The notes under the pieces: generated by a model
Told to the model about the DNA's origin: nothing
The model's input: only the letters and a program-made list of their open reading frames with translations
The model's database searches: none
Made by a program: the position numbers and the translations under genes
In this document: piece after piece, positions 28,303-36,656 of the stretch
How the letters are laid out: the number at the start of each line of letters is the position of its first letter
Position numbering within the stretch: position 1 is the first letter of the stretch
Source: Microbacterium sp. 2FI
Lineage (GTDB): Bacteria > Actinomycetota > Actinomycetes > Actinomycetales > Microbacteriaceae
Reading direction: 5' to 3'
Assembly (NCBI RefSeq): GCF_005502885.1
Contig: NZ_SCMR01000016.1
Span: forward strand, 39,809 to 103,808
DNA length: 64,000 bases

Positions 28303-29229
28303 TCAGCCTTTCAGGCCCTGGGTGGCGACGCCGTCGACGAGGAACCGTTGGAACACGAGGAAGAACAGCAGCACCGGGAGCAGTGCGATGAACGACGCGG
28401 TGACGGTGGCGCCGAAGTCGCTCGTGGAGGACTGGTCGTTGTAGAGGCGCAGGGCGATCGGGAGCGGGTAGTTCTCGGGGCTGGTGAGGTACAGCAGGGG
28501 TCCGAGGAAGTCGTTCCATGCCCAGATGAAGGAGAAGATCGCGCAGGTGATCAGGGCCGGCTTGACGAGCGGCAGGATGATGGCCCAGAAGATGCGGATG
28601 TGGCCGGCGCCGTCGATGCGGGCGGCTTCGTCCATGTCGCGGGGCATCTGGCGCATGAACTGCACGAGGAGGAACACGAAGAACGCTTCGGTGGCGAGGA
28701 ACTTCGGGATCAGCAGCGGCCAGAACGTGTCGACGAGTCCGAGGTTGTTGAAGAGGATGTACTGGGGGATGATCACGACGTGGAACGGCAGCAGCAGCGT
28801 GCCGATCATCGCGGCGAACAGGATGCCGAGACCCTTGAAATGGATGCGGGCGAACGCGTAGGCGGCGAGGGCTGACGAGAGCACGGTGCCGATCACGGAG
28901 ACGACGGCGATGAGGAGGGAGTTCGCGAAGAACTTCCACATCGGCACGCCGGCGATGCCCTCCATGACCTTGACGTAGTTGTCGAGGGTGGGGCTGTTGG
29001 GGATGAGCCCCTGGTTCGACCCGAACTCGCCGTTGGGCTTGAAGGTGGAGAACAGCAGCCAGACCAGCGGGTAGAGCACGATCGCGGTGATCGCGAGCAG
29101 CACGATGAACCAGATGATGGTCTGCCAGGTCTTCCGCTTGACCTTGCGGCGGGGCGTCGACTTCGGGTCGGGGTCGACCTGGTTCTCGGTCTGGACGAGC
29201 GCGTTCTGGGAGAAGCTCGAAGTAGTCAT
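28303..29229 (-). CDS. Carbohydrate ABC transporter permease (MalG type)
   Basis: A 308-residue inner-membrane subunit of a CUT1-type importer. It has six predicted segments, TFKPNGEF after the first, and the ATPase-docking EAA loop DEAARIDGAGHIRIFWAIILP. The N-terminal 35 residues are polar. ATG at 29229 overlaps the stop of the partner permease (ATGA). With the partner and the lipoprotein gene it forms the importer of the GH42/GH51 operon. No ATPase gene is nearby. Confidence 0.93.
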   Translation of the reverse strand: MTTSSFSQNALVQTENQVDPDPKSTPRRKVKRKTWQTIIWFIVLLAITAIVLYPLVWLLFSTFKPNGEFGSNQGLIPNSPTLDNYVKVMEGIAGVPMWKFFANSLLIAVVSVIGTVLSSALAAYAFARIHFKGLGILFAAMIGTLLLPFHVVIIPQYILFNNLGLVDTFWPLLIPKFLATEAFFVFLLVQFMRQMPRDMDEAARIDGAGHIRIFWAIILPLVKPALITCAIFSFIWAWNDFLGPLLYLTSPENYPLPIALRLYNDQSSTSDFGATVTASFIALLPVLLFFLVFQRFLVDGVATQGLKG

Positions 29230-30218
29230 CGGTTGTCTCCCGAGTAGTGGACCCACGATTTCTGGGTGCGGAAGAGGATGAAGGCGATGATGGCGACGAC
29301 CACCAGCAGCACCCACGCGATCGCGGACGCGTAGCCCATCTGGCCGTCGGAGAAGCCGCGCTTGTAGAGGTAGAGGGTGATGAAGTTCGTCATCCCGGCG
29401 GGTCCGCCGGAGCCGTTGGAGATGATGTAGGCGGAGGCGAACACCTGGAACGCGCCGATGAGGCCGAGCAGCAGGTTGAAGAAGATCACCGGGGACAGCA
29501 GCGGCACGGTGACGGCGCGGAACCGGTTGATGGGCCCGGCACCGTCCATCTCGGCGGCTTCGTAGAGTTCCTTGGGGATCTGCTTGAGGCCGGCGAGGAA
29601 GATGACCATGGTGGCGCCGAACTGCCACACCGACAGCAGGATCATCATCGGGAGCACCAGGTCGGGGTTGCCGACCCAGCCGCCGAGGTTGATGCCGAAG
29701 AACGAGAGCGAGGTGTCGACGGGACCTTCCTCGCGGAACATCGCCTTCCACACGATCGCGACCGACACCGATCCGCCGATGAGCGACGGGGCGTAGAACG
29801 CGGAGCGGAAGAACCCGCCCGCGGTGCTGCGGTAGTTCAGCAGCATCGCGACCGCGAGGGCGGCGATGAGGGTGATCGGGGTGCCGACGAGGACGTAGAT
29901 CAGGGTGATCTGCGCGGACTGGATGAACGCCGGATCCGACGTGAACATCCGCACGTAGTTGTCGAACCCGATCCACTTCGGCGGCTGGAAGATGTTGTAC
30001 GACGTGAACGACAGGTACAGCGAGTACACCATCGGGACGATCGTGAGACCGAAGAACCCGATCAGCCACGGGGAGAGGAACCCGTAGCCCGCGAGCGACT
30101 CCCTGCGCAGCCGCGAACGCTGACCCGGCCGATTCAGCTGCTCGGTCCGCTCTCGGCGCAGCAGGGACCGACGCGACGACTTGCCCGTCACGATGACTCT
30201 GGTCGCTGTGGTGCTCAC
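29226..30218 (-). CDS. Carbohydrate ABC transporter permease (MalF type)
   Basis: A 330-residue permease. After a basic N-terminus come FLSPWLIGFFGLTIVPMVYS, the periplasmic loop with PPKWIGFDNYVRMF, and the EAA loop YEAAEMDGAGPINRFRAVTVP. Six membrane segments. It is the second gene of the operon, 71 nt beyond the binding-protein stop; a strong hairpin fills that gap. It pairs with the MalG-type permease to import a di- or oligosaccharide. Confidence 0.93.
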   Translation of the reverse strand: MSTTATRVIVTGKSSRRSLLRRERTEQLNRPGQRSRLRRESLAGYGFLSPWLIGFFGLTIVPMVYSLYLSFTSYNIFQPPKWIGFDNYVRMFTSDPAFIQSAQITLIYVLVGTPITLIAALAVAMLLNYRSTAGGFFRSAFYAPSLIGGSVSVAIVWKAMFREEGPVDTSLSFFGINLGGWVGNPDLVLPMMILLSVWQFGATMVIFLAGLKQIPKELYEAAEMDGAGPINRFRAVTVPLLSPVIFFNLLLGLIGAFQVFASAYIISNGSGGPAGMTNFITLYLYKRGFSDGQMGYASAIAWVLLVVVAIIAFILFRTQKSWVHYSGDNR

Positions 30219-30248
30219 GTCGACTCCTTCGTTGGTCTCGAGGTGGTG

Positions 30249-30284
30249 TTCCGGGGCCCGGGCGCAGACGCCCGAGCCCCGGAA
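30249..30284 (-). terminator. Hairpin between binding-protein and permease genes
   Basis: TTCCGGGGCCCGGGCG (30249-30264) and CGCCCGAGCCCCGGAA (30269-30284) pair at 15 of 16 positions with a 4-nt loop. It begins 5 nt after the binding-protein stop codon. There is no T-run. Within an operon it probably stabilises the upstream message or causes partial termination, giving more binding protein than permease. Confidence 0.7.
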
Positions 30285-30289
30285 GCGTG

Positions 30290-31585
30290 TTACTGGGTGA
30301 GGACGACGTCCATCTCGCCGAAGAACTGCGCGACCGCGTCCTCGACCGTGATGGTGCCGAAGTTGAGCTCCTGGCCCAGCTGGCGGAACTTCTCCTCGAG
30401 CGTGCCGTAGCCGACGATCGGCACGGGGGGCGCGTCGCCGAGGCGGTCGGCGATCGCCGCCTCGTGGTCCTTGACCTGCTGGCTCAGCGGGTCGAGCTCA
30501 GCGGCGGCGAGAGCGGTCTCCGAGGCCGGCAGACCGCGGTTGGTGCCGAAGATCTCACCCGACTGCGGCGAGTTGACGAGGAAGTTGAGCAGCGTCGCCG
30601 CGGCCTCGGGGTGCTCGGTGTTGGCCGAGATGGTGTGCAGCATCGAGGGCTTCAGGTACAGGTCCTTCGCGCCTTCCTCGGTGACAGGAGGAGCGAGCAG
30701 GCTGAGCTCGGTGTAGCCCTCGCCCAGGTTGCCGAGGTAGCCGCCGCCGAAGTTGTCCCACGTGAGCTCGCTCGCGGTGTTGGCGGTGTCGAACGGACCG
30801 AGGGGGGCGACCTCCTCGACGCGCTGCTGCGGGACGCCGATGCCGTCGCGGACCTCCGCGCCCGACTCCCAGAACTCGGTGAGGCGCTCTTCGTCGAAGC
30901 CAGCTTCGCCATCCTCGCTGAAGAGGTACGAGCCCTCCGCGCGCAGCTGGATCTCGAAGTTCTGGATGCGGCCGGTCCAGTCGCTGCCACCCCAGAACTC
31001 GCCGCCGGCAGCCTCGGTGATCTCGGCCATCCAGTCGGCGTAGTCGTCCCAGCTGCCGCCCGCGAAGTCCTCCACACCGGCAGTCTCGAGCAGAACGGGG
31101 TTCGTGAACAGGCCCCACGCGTTCGTGGAGGTCGGGATGCCGGTGGTCACACCGCCGACGACGCCGATGTCGAGGATGTTCTGCGGCAGCGGGTCGGTCT
31201 CGATGATGCCGCCGAGGTACGGGTCGAGATCGAGCAGCAGCCCGTTCTCGGAATACTGACGCATGTACGAGTAGTCGAACTGCATGACGTCGGGGAGGTT
31301 GCCGCCGGCAGCCTCGGTCTGACGCTTCTCCCAGAACTCGGGGAAGCCCAGGAACGTCGGGTTCACCGTGATGTTCGGGTACTCCTCGTTGAACGCGACG
31401 ATCGCCTCGTTGTAGAGCTCCGCGCGCACGTCGTTGCCCCAGAACGCGAGGTCGAGAGTGACCTCCTCGTCCGGATCGAACGTCGCGGCCGGCTCGGGCT
31501 CGCTGCCACCGGCGCAACCCGCCAGGGCCAGTGCGGCGCCGGTCGCGAGGGCGATGCCGGCAAATGTCCGCTTCTTGTTGAACAT
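30290..31585 (-). CDS. Extracellular sugar-binding lipoprotein
   Basis: A 431-residue solute-binding protein. Its signal peptide ends in a lipobox, LALAGC (lipidated Cys24). The mature part has TLDLAFWGNDVRAELYNEAI, GNLPDVMQFDYSYMRQY and a Trp/Tyr-rich ligand domain typical of CUT1 binding proteins. It captures oligosaccharide outside the membrane and delivers it to the two permeases that follow. It is the first gene of the six-gene operon, behind a good promoter with two LacI-type operators and an untranslated leader of about 110 nt. Ligand probably arabinose- or galactose-containing, by context. Confidence 0.94.
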   Translation of the reverse strand: MFNKKRTFAGIALATGAALALAGCAGGSEPEPAATFDPDEEVTLDLAFWGNDVRAELYNEAIVAFNEEYPNITVNPTFLGFPEFWEKRQTEAAGGNLPDVMQFDYSYMRQYSENGLLLDLDPYLGGIIETDPLPQNILDIGVVGGVTTGIPTSTNAWGLFTNPVLLETAGVEDFAGGSWDDYADWMAEITEAAGGEFWGGSDWTGRIQNFEIQLRAEGSYLFSEDGEAGFDEERLTEFWESGAEVRDGIGVPQQRVEEVAPLGPFDTANTASELTWDNFGGGYLGNLGEGYTELSLLAPPVTEEGAKDLYLKPSMLHTISANTEHPEAAATLLNFLVNSPQSGEIFGTNRGLPASETALAAAELDPLSQQVKDHEAAIADRLGDAPPVPIVGYGTLEEKFRQLGQELNFGTITVEDAVAQFFGEMDVVLTQ

Positions 31586-31681
31586 CCTTGTCCTTCTCTC
31601 TGAACGTCTGCGTTCGATTCTTCTCCGCGAGACGTTCGTTGTCCGTTGATGCGGTGTGTGGCGCATCCCTTGGTGCAATCC

Positions 31682-31728
31682 GGAAAGCGCTTGCCCGCTA
31701 CGGTACAGGGCGCAAAAACGTTTCGCAA
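31682..31728 (-). promoter_or_regulatory. Promoter and two operators of the arabinogalactan-type operon
   Basis: Minus strand: -35 TTGCGA (31728-31723), 17-nt spacer, -10 TACCGT (31705-31700). The palindrome around AAACGTTT (31716-31723) fills the spacer, and GGAAAGCGCTTGCC (31682-31695, core AAGCGCTT) lies just after the -10. This is a classic arrangement for tight LacI-type repression. Confidence 0.7.
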
Positions 31729-31799
31729 GGGGGGAGGGGCAGGAATTTGAACGATTCAGTAACGACGGGTGACGCATCCGCTCGACGCAGGGATGGGCG

Positions 31800-32759
31800 T
31801 CAACGCTCGGCGGTGAGCTTGTCGCCGTCGACGCGCAGGCGCGCGACGTGCACGGCACTGCGCCGGTGTGCGGGCTCGTCAGCGCCCTCGAGTTCGCTGC
31901 CGTCCCACCACGGGTGCGAGAAGAAGTACAGCAGTGCCTCGTCGCCGGCGCCGACCACCGCGCCATGTCGGCCGATCTGCACGCCGGCGGCGGGCGGTCC
32001 GCTCTCGCCGAGGATGACGGCATCCGCTCCGCCCTGGCGCTCCCACGTCACCGCGTCGTGCGAGCGGTGCACGGCCATGCCGCGCCACTCGTCGGTCAGC
32101 ATCCACCACCAGCCGCCCAGCGTGAACACGTACGGGCCTTCGTGCGGGCGCCCGCCGATCGCCGTGTCGTCGAGGCGCCAGGCCTCGAGATCGTCCGACA
32201 CCGCGACGGCCGTCGTCGAGTCTGCGGCTTCGTCCTTGTACCAGAGCCGCCACCGCCCGTCGGGGCAGCGGGTCACGGCGGCGTCGATCACGCGGTCGCT
32301 CGCGAGGGCGAGCGGGCCGCGCCGGGTCCACGTCACGAGGTCGTCGGAGGCGTACTCGACGATGCACCGACGGTGGCCCTCCCAGCGGGTCGGGATGCCG
32401 TCGATCTCGGTCAGGTACATGCGCCACCGCGTGCCGTCGTGGATCACCTCGGGCGCCCAATGCGTCGCGTCGACGACGGCGGGTGGGCCGCCCGGGTCGA
32501 GCACGAGGGAAGCGGATGCCGACGGCTCGAGGGTCCCCGCGTACGACCACCGCAGACCGTCGTCGCTCTGTGCGACGCCGATGCGACTGCCGTGCACCCA
32601 CGCGACGCCCGGGCCGGGGTCGGGATGGTTCGCACGACGCTGGGTGTAGAACATCCACCAGCCGGTGCCGGTGTCGCGGATGACCGTGGGGTCGGTCGCG
32701 CCGTCGTAGACCGGGTCTCGGTAGAGCTCGCGCGGCGCCGGAGCGTCGGGGTCGATCAC
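31800..32759 (-). CDS. GH43-like five-bladed beta-propeller protein
   Basis: A 319-residue protein starting LYRDPVYDGATDPTVIRDTG, with repeated blade motifs (GWWMFYTQRR, GVAQSDDGLRWSYAG, VEYASDDLVTWTRRGP, AVSDDLEAWRLDD, RSHDAVTWERQGG). This is the fold of GH43, GH32 and GH130-related enzymes. Asp in TDPTVIRD and Glu in THWAPEVIHDG and GRPHEGPYVF are plausible catalytic residues. No signal peptide. The GTG start at 32759 follows the Gfo/Idh stop by one base. Probably an intracellular exo-acting glycosidase; substrate unknown, and a non-hydrolytic role is possible. Confidence 0.75.
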   Translation of the reverse strand: MIDPDAPAPRELYRDPVYDGATDPTVIRDTGTGWWMFYTQRRANHPDPGPGVAWVHGSRIGVAQSDDGLRWSYAGTLEPSASASLVLDPGGPPAVVDATHWAPEVIHDGTRWRMYLTEIDGIPTRWEGHRRCIVEYASDDLVTWTRRGPLALASDRVIDAAVTRCPDGRWRLWYKDEAADSTTAVAVSDDLEAWRLDDTAIGGRPHEGPYVFTLGGWWWMLTDEWRGMAVHRSHDAVTWERQGGADAVILGESGPPAAGVQIGRHGAVVGAGDEALLYFFSHPWWDGSELEGADEPAHRRSAVHVARLRVDGDKLTAER

Positions 32760-32760
32760 G

Positions 32761-33864
32761 TCAGCGGTCCGCGCCGGGTGTGAGATCGATGACGGGGCTT
32801 GCGAACCCGCGCCGGTGCGTCGGGTGCGTAGCGAGGTCGGCCGGGGTCACCACTGCGCCGTCGGCGGCGGCCGACGCGTAGATCGCGGCGACGAGCTCGA
32901 GCGAGCGTGCCGGGGCGTCGGCGGTCGGCGGCAGCGGAGCACCCGCGAGCAGCGCGTCGAACACGTCGCGCAGGAGCGGCGCGTGGTCGCTGTGCTCCTC
33001 GGCATCGGGGAGCGCCCAACCCGCCTGCGCGGCCTCGTCGACGTGCGGCGCCGGCGTGATCCGCCAGTTCTCGTGTCCATGCCCATAGAGGTGGTCGACG
33101 GTGATCGTGGCTTTCTCGGTGTCGATGCGGATCGAGCTCGTCTCGCGCGGCGACAGCGTGCTCGAGACCACCTGCGCGACCACGCCGCCTGCGAACACCA
33201 CGGTCGCCGTCGAGACGTCCTCGGTCTCGGTCTCGCGCGCCAGGCGCCACAGACGCCCCTCGACGCGGGACCAGTCGCCGAGGAGGTAGGCGAGGAGATC
33301 GAGCTGATGGATGCCGTGGCCGAGCGTCGTGCCACCGCCCTCGGTCTGCCACTTCCCCCGCCAGGGCACCGCGAAGTAGTCCGCATCGCGGAACCACAGC
33401 GTCTGGCACTGCGCGAGCAGGGGCCGCCCGAACGCGCCTTCGTCGAGCAGGCGCTTGACGTGGGCAGCGGCGGTGCCGGTTCGCTGCTGGAAGACGACGG
33501 CCAGCTCGCGGCCGGCGGCGGTCGCCGCAGCGCGCATGTCGTCGAGCTCGTCGAGAGACGGCGCCGGGGGCTTCTCGACCACGACGTGGGCTCCCGCGGC
33601 GAAGGCGGCGAGCGTCTGCTCGCGGTGGACGGCGGGCGGCGTGCAGATGAGCACGACATCGGGGTGCTCGGCCGCCAGCATCCCGTCGAGGTCGTCGTAG
33701 ACCGCGGGGATGCCGTAGCGCGACGCGAACGCGTCCGCGTTCGCGCGGGTGAGATCGGTCACCGCGACGAGCTCCGCGCGGGAGTGGGCGGCGACGCCGC
33801 GGGCGTGGAGGTTGGCGACGGCGCCGGTGCCGACGAGCGCGACGCGCAAACCTTCGGCAGTCAT
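32761..33864 (-). CDS. Gfo/Idh/MocA family oxidoreductase, operon with PmoA-like protein
   Basis: A 367-residue NAD(P)-dependent oxidoreductase: Rossmann VALVGTGAVANLHARGV, then VVLICTPPAVHREQTLAAFA, catalytic VVVEKPPAPSLDEL, and GGGTTLGHGIHQLDLLAYLLGD in the C-terminal domain. ATG at 33864 overlaps the stop of the PmoA-like gene. The middle gene of a three-gene operon with a beta-propeller glycosidase. The third Gfo/Idh protein of the window; the three are clearly distinct in length and sequence, so they are not recent duplicates. Confidence 0.88.
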   Translation of the reverse strand: MTAEGLRVALVGTGAVANLHARGVAAHSRAELVAVTDLTRANADAFASRYGIPAVYDDLDGMLAAEHPDVVLICTPPAVHREQTLAAFAAGAHVVVEKPPAPSLDELDDMRAAATAAGRELAVVFQQRTGTAAAHVKRLLDEGAFGRPLLAQCQTLWFRDADYFAVPWRGKWQTEGGGTTLGHGIHQLDLLAYLLGDWSRVEGRLWRLARETETEDVSTATVVFAGGVVAQVVSSTLSPRETSSIRIDTEKATITVDHLYGHGHENWRITPAPHVDEAAQAGWALPDAEEHSDHAPLLRDVFDALLAGAPLPPTADAPARSLELVAAIYASAAADGAVVTPADLATHPTHRRGFASPVIDLTPGADR

Positions 33865-34754
33865 GCCGGCACCTCCGAGTCGGCGCGCAGCTCGGCGACG
33901 AGCTCCGCACCCGCGCCGGTGGCGTGGGTCGCGGCATCCGGTCCGCCGATGATCACGACCACGCCCAGGGTGAGCGTGTCGCCGGGCGCGACCTCGGTGT
34001 CGTCGTAGAAGAACGGCGCGGGACAGAGCCCGGCGTACTCCGCGCTGCGTGCGAACCACGGCGATTCGCCGGCGCCCGCGTCGAGCATCAGCACGCCGAC
34101 GCCGCCGTCGGGCGACACATACGCCAGCCACGGTGCTGCGGCGCCGCGGGCCGCGTCGCCCGCCGCGCCGTCGGGCCCGATGATCTCGCCACCGGTGAAG
34201 CCCGAGGGCCCGCGCCAGAAGATGCCGGCGTACCCGGCGTTCTCGCGTCCGTTCGATGTGGGTGAGCCGAACGCGAGCGCCTCGCCCGAGACGTTGGTGA
34301 GCCGGCTCCGCCACGTGAGCGCCCACGCGCTTTCGTCGAGGGAGCGCGCGGTTAGTGTGCGCTCTTCCGTGAGGATCACGGCGCCGGCCTGCGTCACCCA
34401 GTCGAGGCGCTCGTCGACGCGTGCGGGCTCGAGCGACGTGAACCCGCGGTGCACCTGGGCGCCGTTGTTGGCGAGTTGCGTGTATCCCTGGCCGCGCAGG
34501 TACGTCGGGCCGCCCCAGAAATTGTCGTGCCCGACATGGGGGAGTGCGAGCGAGAGACCCTTGTGCCACACGTGGTCGTCCGGGCGGTACGCGGTCGCCG
34601 CACGGCCGTCTCGGGTGAGGAGCAGTGCGTACGGTCGCGGCGATTCGATCGGGGCGTCGGTCGGGGCGTAGACGTACTCGGCGAGCACGGCGGCGTCTGC
34701 GCCGTCACCGTCGCGCAGCGTCAGCCGGCCGGGCGTCGCGTCATCGAAGCGCAT
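33861..34754 (-). CDS. PmoA family protein (DUF6807)
   Basis: A 297-residue protein of the group annotated PmoA, which despite the name is not methane monooxygenase. Typical marks: PRPYALLLTRDG, DDHVWHKGLSLALPHVGHDN, FWGGPTYLRGQGY, EERTLTARSLDESAWAL and GYAGIFWRGPSGFTGG. The pattern suggests a beta-sandwich fold; the function is not known, but such genes commonly accompany Gfo/Idh oxidoreductases and glycosidases. ATG at 34754 has GGAGG upstream. First gene of its operon, behind the operator at 34801-34814. Confidence 0.75.
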   Translation of the reverse strand: MRFDDATPGRLTLRDGDGADAAVLAEYVYAPTDAPIESPRPYALLLTRDGRAATAYRPDDHVWHKGLSLALPHVGHDNFWGGPTYLRGQGYTQLANNGAQVHRGFTSLEPARVDERLDWVTQAGAVILTEERTLTARSLDESAWALTWRSRLTNVSGEALAFGSPTSNGRENAGYAGIFWRGPSGFTGGEIIGPDGAAGDAARGAAAPWLAYVSPDGGVGVLMLDAGAGESPWFARSAEYAGLCPAPFFYDDTEVAPGDTLTLGVVVIIGGPDAATHATGAGAELVAELRADSEVPA

Positions 34755-34800
34755 GCATACCTCCGTGGAATGGGCCGGTGCGAGTCTAATCCCGAATGAC

Positions 34801-34814
34801 GGAAAGCGCTATCC
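34801..34814 (-). promoter_or_regulatory. LacI-type operator before the PmoA-like operon
   Basis: GGAAAGCGCTATCC, 12 of 14 positions symmetric. A -10-like TAGACT lies downstream on the minus strand (34788-34783), placing the operator over the -35 position. Confidence 0.6.
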
Positions 34815-34823
34815 CATCGGTGC

Positions 34824-36608
34824 TCAGACGGCGCCGGCCTGCGTCGCGTGCAAGTGCGCGTAGCGGCCCGAGCGGGCGAGCAGCTCGTCGTGCCGGCCCT
34901 GCTCGACGATCTGGCCGTGCTCGAGCACGACGATGCGGTCAGCCTGGCGGATCGTCGACAGGCGGTGTGCGACGACCAGCGTCGTGCGGCCGCGCATCAG
35001 GCGGCTGAGCGCCTCTTTGACGAGCTCCTCCGATTCGGGGTCGAGTGCCGAGGTCGCCTCGTCGAGCAGCAGGATGCGCGGATCGCGCACGAGGGCGCGG
35101 GCGATCGCGAGCCGCTGCCGCTGACCGCCCGAGAGTCGCGCGCCGCGCTCGCCGACCAGCGTGTCCCAGCCGACGGGAAGACGATCGACGAAGTCGGCCG
35201 CGTTCGCGTCGACGAGGGCTTGGAGCAGACGCGCCTCCGACACTTCGTCGAGGCCGTAGGCGATGTTCTCGCGGATCGTCCCCTCGAACAGCACCGAGTC
35301 CTGCGGCACAACCGAGACCGCCCGGCGCACGGTCCGGAGGTCCAGCGCCTGCATGTCGGCGCCGTCGAGCAGGATCCGCCCCGAGGTCGGGCGCACGAAG
35401 CCGAGCACGAGGTTGAGGAGGGTCGACTTGCCCGAGCCCGACGACCCGACGAACGCGACGGTCTCACCGGGTGCGATGTCGAGCGAGATGTCCTGCAGAG
35501 CATCGCGGTCGGCCTCGTCGTAGCGATGCGACACGTTCTCGAGCGTGAGATGTCCGCCGACATGGTCGACCACGCGCTTGCCCTCGTTCTGCTCGAGGTC
35601 GGGCTCCTGCAGCACCTCCGAGATCGAGCGCATCGACTCGAGGCCGCGTGCGCCGACCGGGATGAGCATGAGCAACTGGGTGAGGCCGCCGGTCAGCAGC
35701 GTGAAGTAGGTCGACAGCAGCACGACCTCGCCCGGCGTGATCGGGAGGAGACCCGTGAGCGAGAAGATCGCCGCGAGCACCAGGCAGCCGACCCCGAGCA
35801 GCTGCATCGCGACCCACGAGATCGAGGCGACGTGGCCGTTCAGCATGTCGAGGTGCAGGCCCGCGCGACGGACGCCGTCGGCGCCCGATGCGACGCGGGT
35901 GACCGCGGTCTGCTCGAGCCCGTGCGCACGGGTGACGGGGATGAGCGAGGCCATCTCGCCGACCCGCGCAGAGAGGGTCTCGACTTCGCGGCGGAACACC
36001 TCGTTGCGCTCCCGCGAACGGTTGCGCAGTCCATAGCGGATGCCGATCGCGATCGGCACAGCAAGGGCGTAGACCGGCAGGAACTGCGGCACCGTGATCG
36101 CGGTCATCGAGATCGCGCCGATCATGACCATCGTCGCCGACAGCAGCGGGTGGGTCACCTGCTGCAGCATGAGCTCGATGTTCTCGACGTCGCGGACGAG
36201 CTTCGTCTGCATGATGGAGGCGCTCACCCGGGTGTGGTAGCCGATCGACAGGCTCTGCAGGCGCGCCGCGAGGGCGTTGCGGAGGTCTGCTCCGGTGTCG
36301 CGCACGACCGTCATGAAGTTGCGGGTGTACACGATGTGCATCGGGTAGTTCTGCAGCAGCAGAAGTGCGGCGACCGCGAACCAGATGAGCACGGTCGACA
36401 CCTCGCCCCCGGTGGCGACGATGTCGATGATCGCCGCCGTGATGACCGGCAGGAACCACAGGGGGATCTCCTTGCAGGCGAACGCGAGGATGGCGAGGGT
36501 CATGCGGCCGGGCCGGCGGGCGAGCAGCGTGAGCACCGTGCGCCCCGGACGCGGATTCTGAGTGATGTCCACGATCCGGATCGCGCCGGTAAACGCTTTC
36601 TGGGTCAT
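34824..36608 (-). CDS. ABC transporter, fused membrane and ATP-binding domains (half-exporter)
   Basis: A 594-residue half-transporter. The N-terminal six-helix membrane domain (about 30-330) is followed by an ATPase domain with Walker A GSSGSGKST, signature ARLSGGQRQRLAIARAL, Walker B ILLLDEATSALD and switch His in VAHRLST. Such proteins dimerise to export lipids, drugs or peptides. ATG at 36608 is preceded at 6 nt by TACCAT, suggesting a leaderless message. An operator-like sequence lies within codons 3-7. It stands among catabolic operons without obvious cargo. The call of exporter is by family. Confidence 0.9.
   Translation of the reverse strand: MTQKAFTGAIRIVDITQNPRPGRTVLTLLARRPGRMTLAILAFACKEIPLWFLPVITAAIIDIVATGGEVSTVLIWFAVAALLLLQNYPMHIVYTRNFMTVVRDTGADLRNALAARLQSLSIGYHTRVSASIMQTKLVRDVENIELMLQQVTHPLLSATMVMIGAISMTAITVPQFLPVYALAVPIAIGIRYGLRNRSRERNEVFRREVETLSARVGEMASLIPVTRAHGLEQTAVTRVASGADGVRRAGLHLDMLNGHVASISWVAMQLLGVGCLVLAAIFSLTGLLPITPGEVVLLSTYFTLLTGGLTQLLMLIPVGARGLESMRSISEVLQEPDLEQNEGKRVVDHVGGHLTLENVSHRYDEADRDALQDISLDIAPGETVAFVGSSGSGKSTLLNLVLGFVRPTSGRILLDGADMQALDLRTVRRAVSVVPQDSVLFEGTIRENIAYGLDEVSEARLLQALVDANAADFVDRLPVGWDTLVGERGARLSGGQRQRLAIARALVRDPRILLLDEATSALDPESEELVKEALSRLMRGRTTLVVAHRLSTIRQADRIVVLEHGQIVEQGRHDELLARSGRYAHLHATQAGAV
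36588..36601 (-). promoter_or_regulatory. LacI-type operator overlapping the ABC half-exporter start
   Basis: GGTAAACGCTTTCT matches the operator before the DUF993 operon (GGTAAACGCTTTCC) at 13 of 14 bases. It lies inside the coding sequence, 7-20 nt after the first base of the start codon, and just downstream of the -10 box TACCAT. Confidence 0.5.
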
Positions 36609-36656
36609 GAGGACATGGTACGACGGATGCCGCCTCCGGTTGCGCGCGAGCGGGGG

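Noticed and set aside
33861..34754. Methane monooxygenase subunit, from the PmoA label
   Set aside because: The protein is soluble, lacks membrane segments and copper-site motifs, and sits in a sugar operon. It belongs to the unrelated DUF6807 family.
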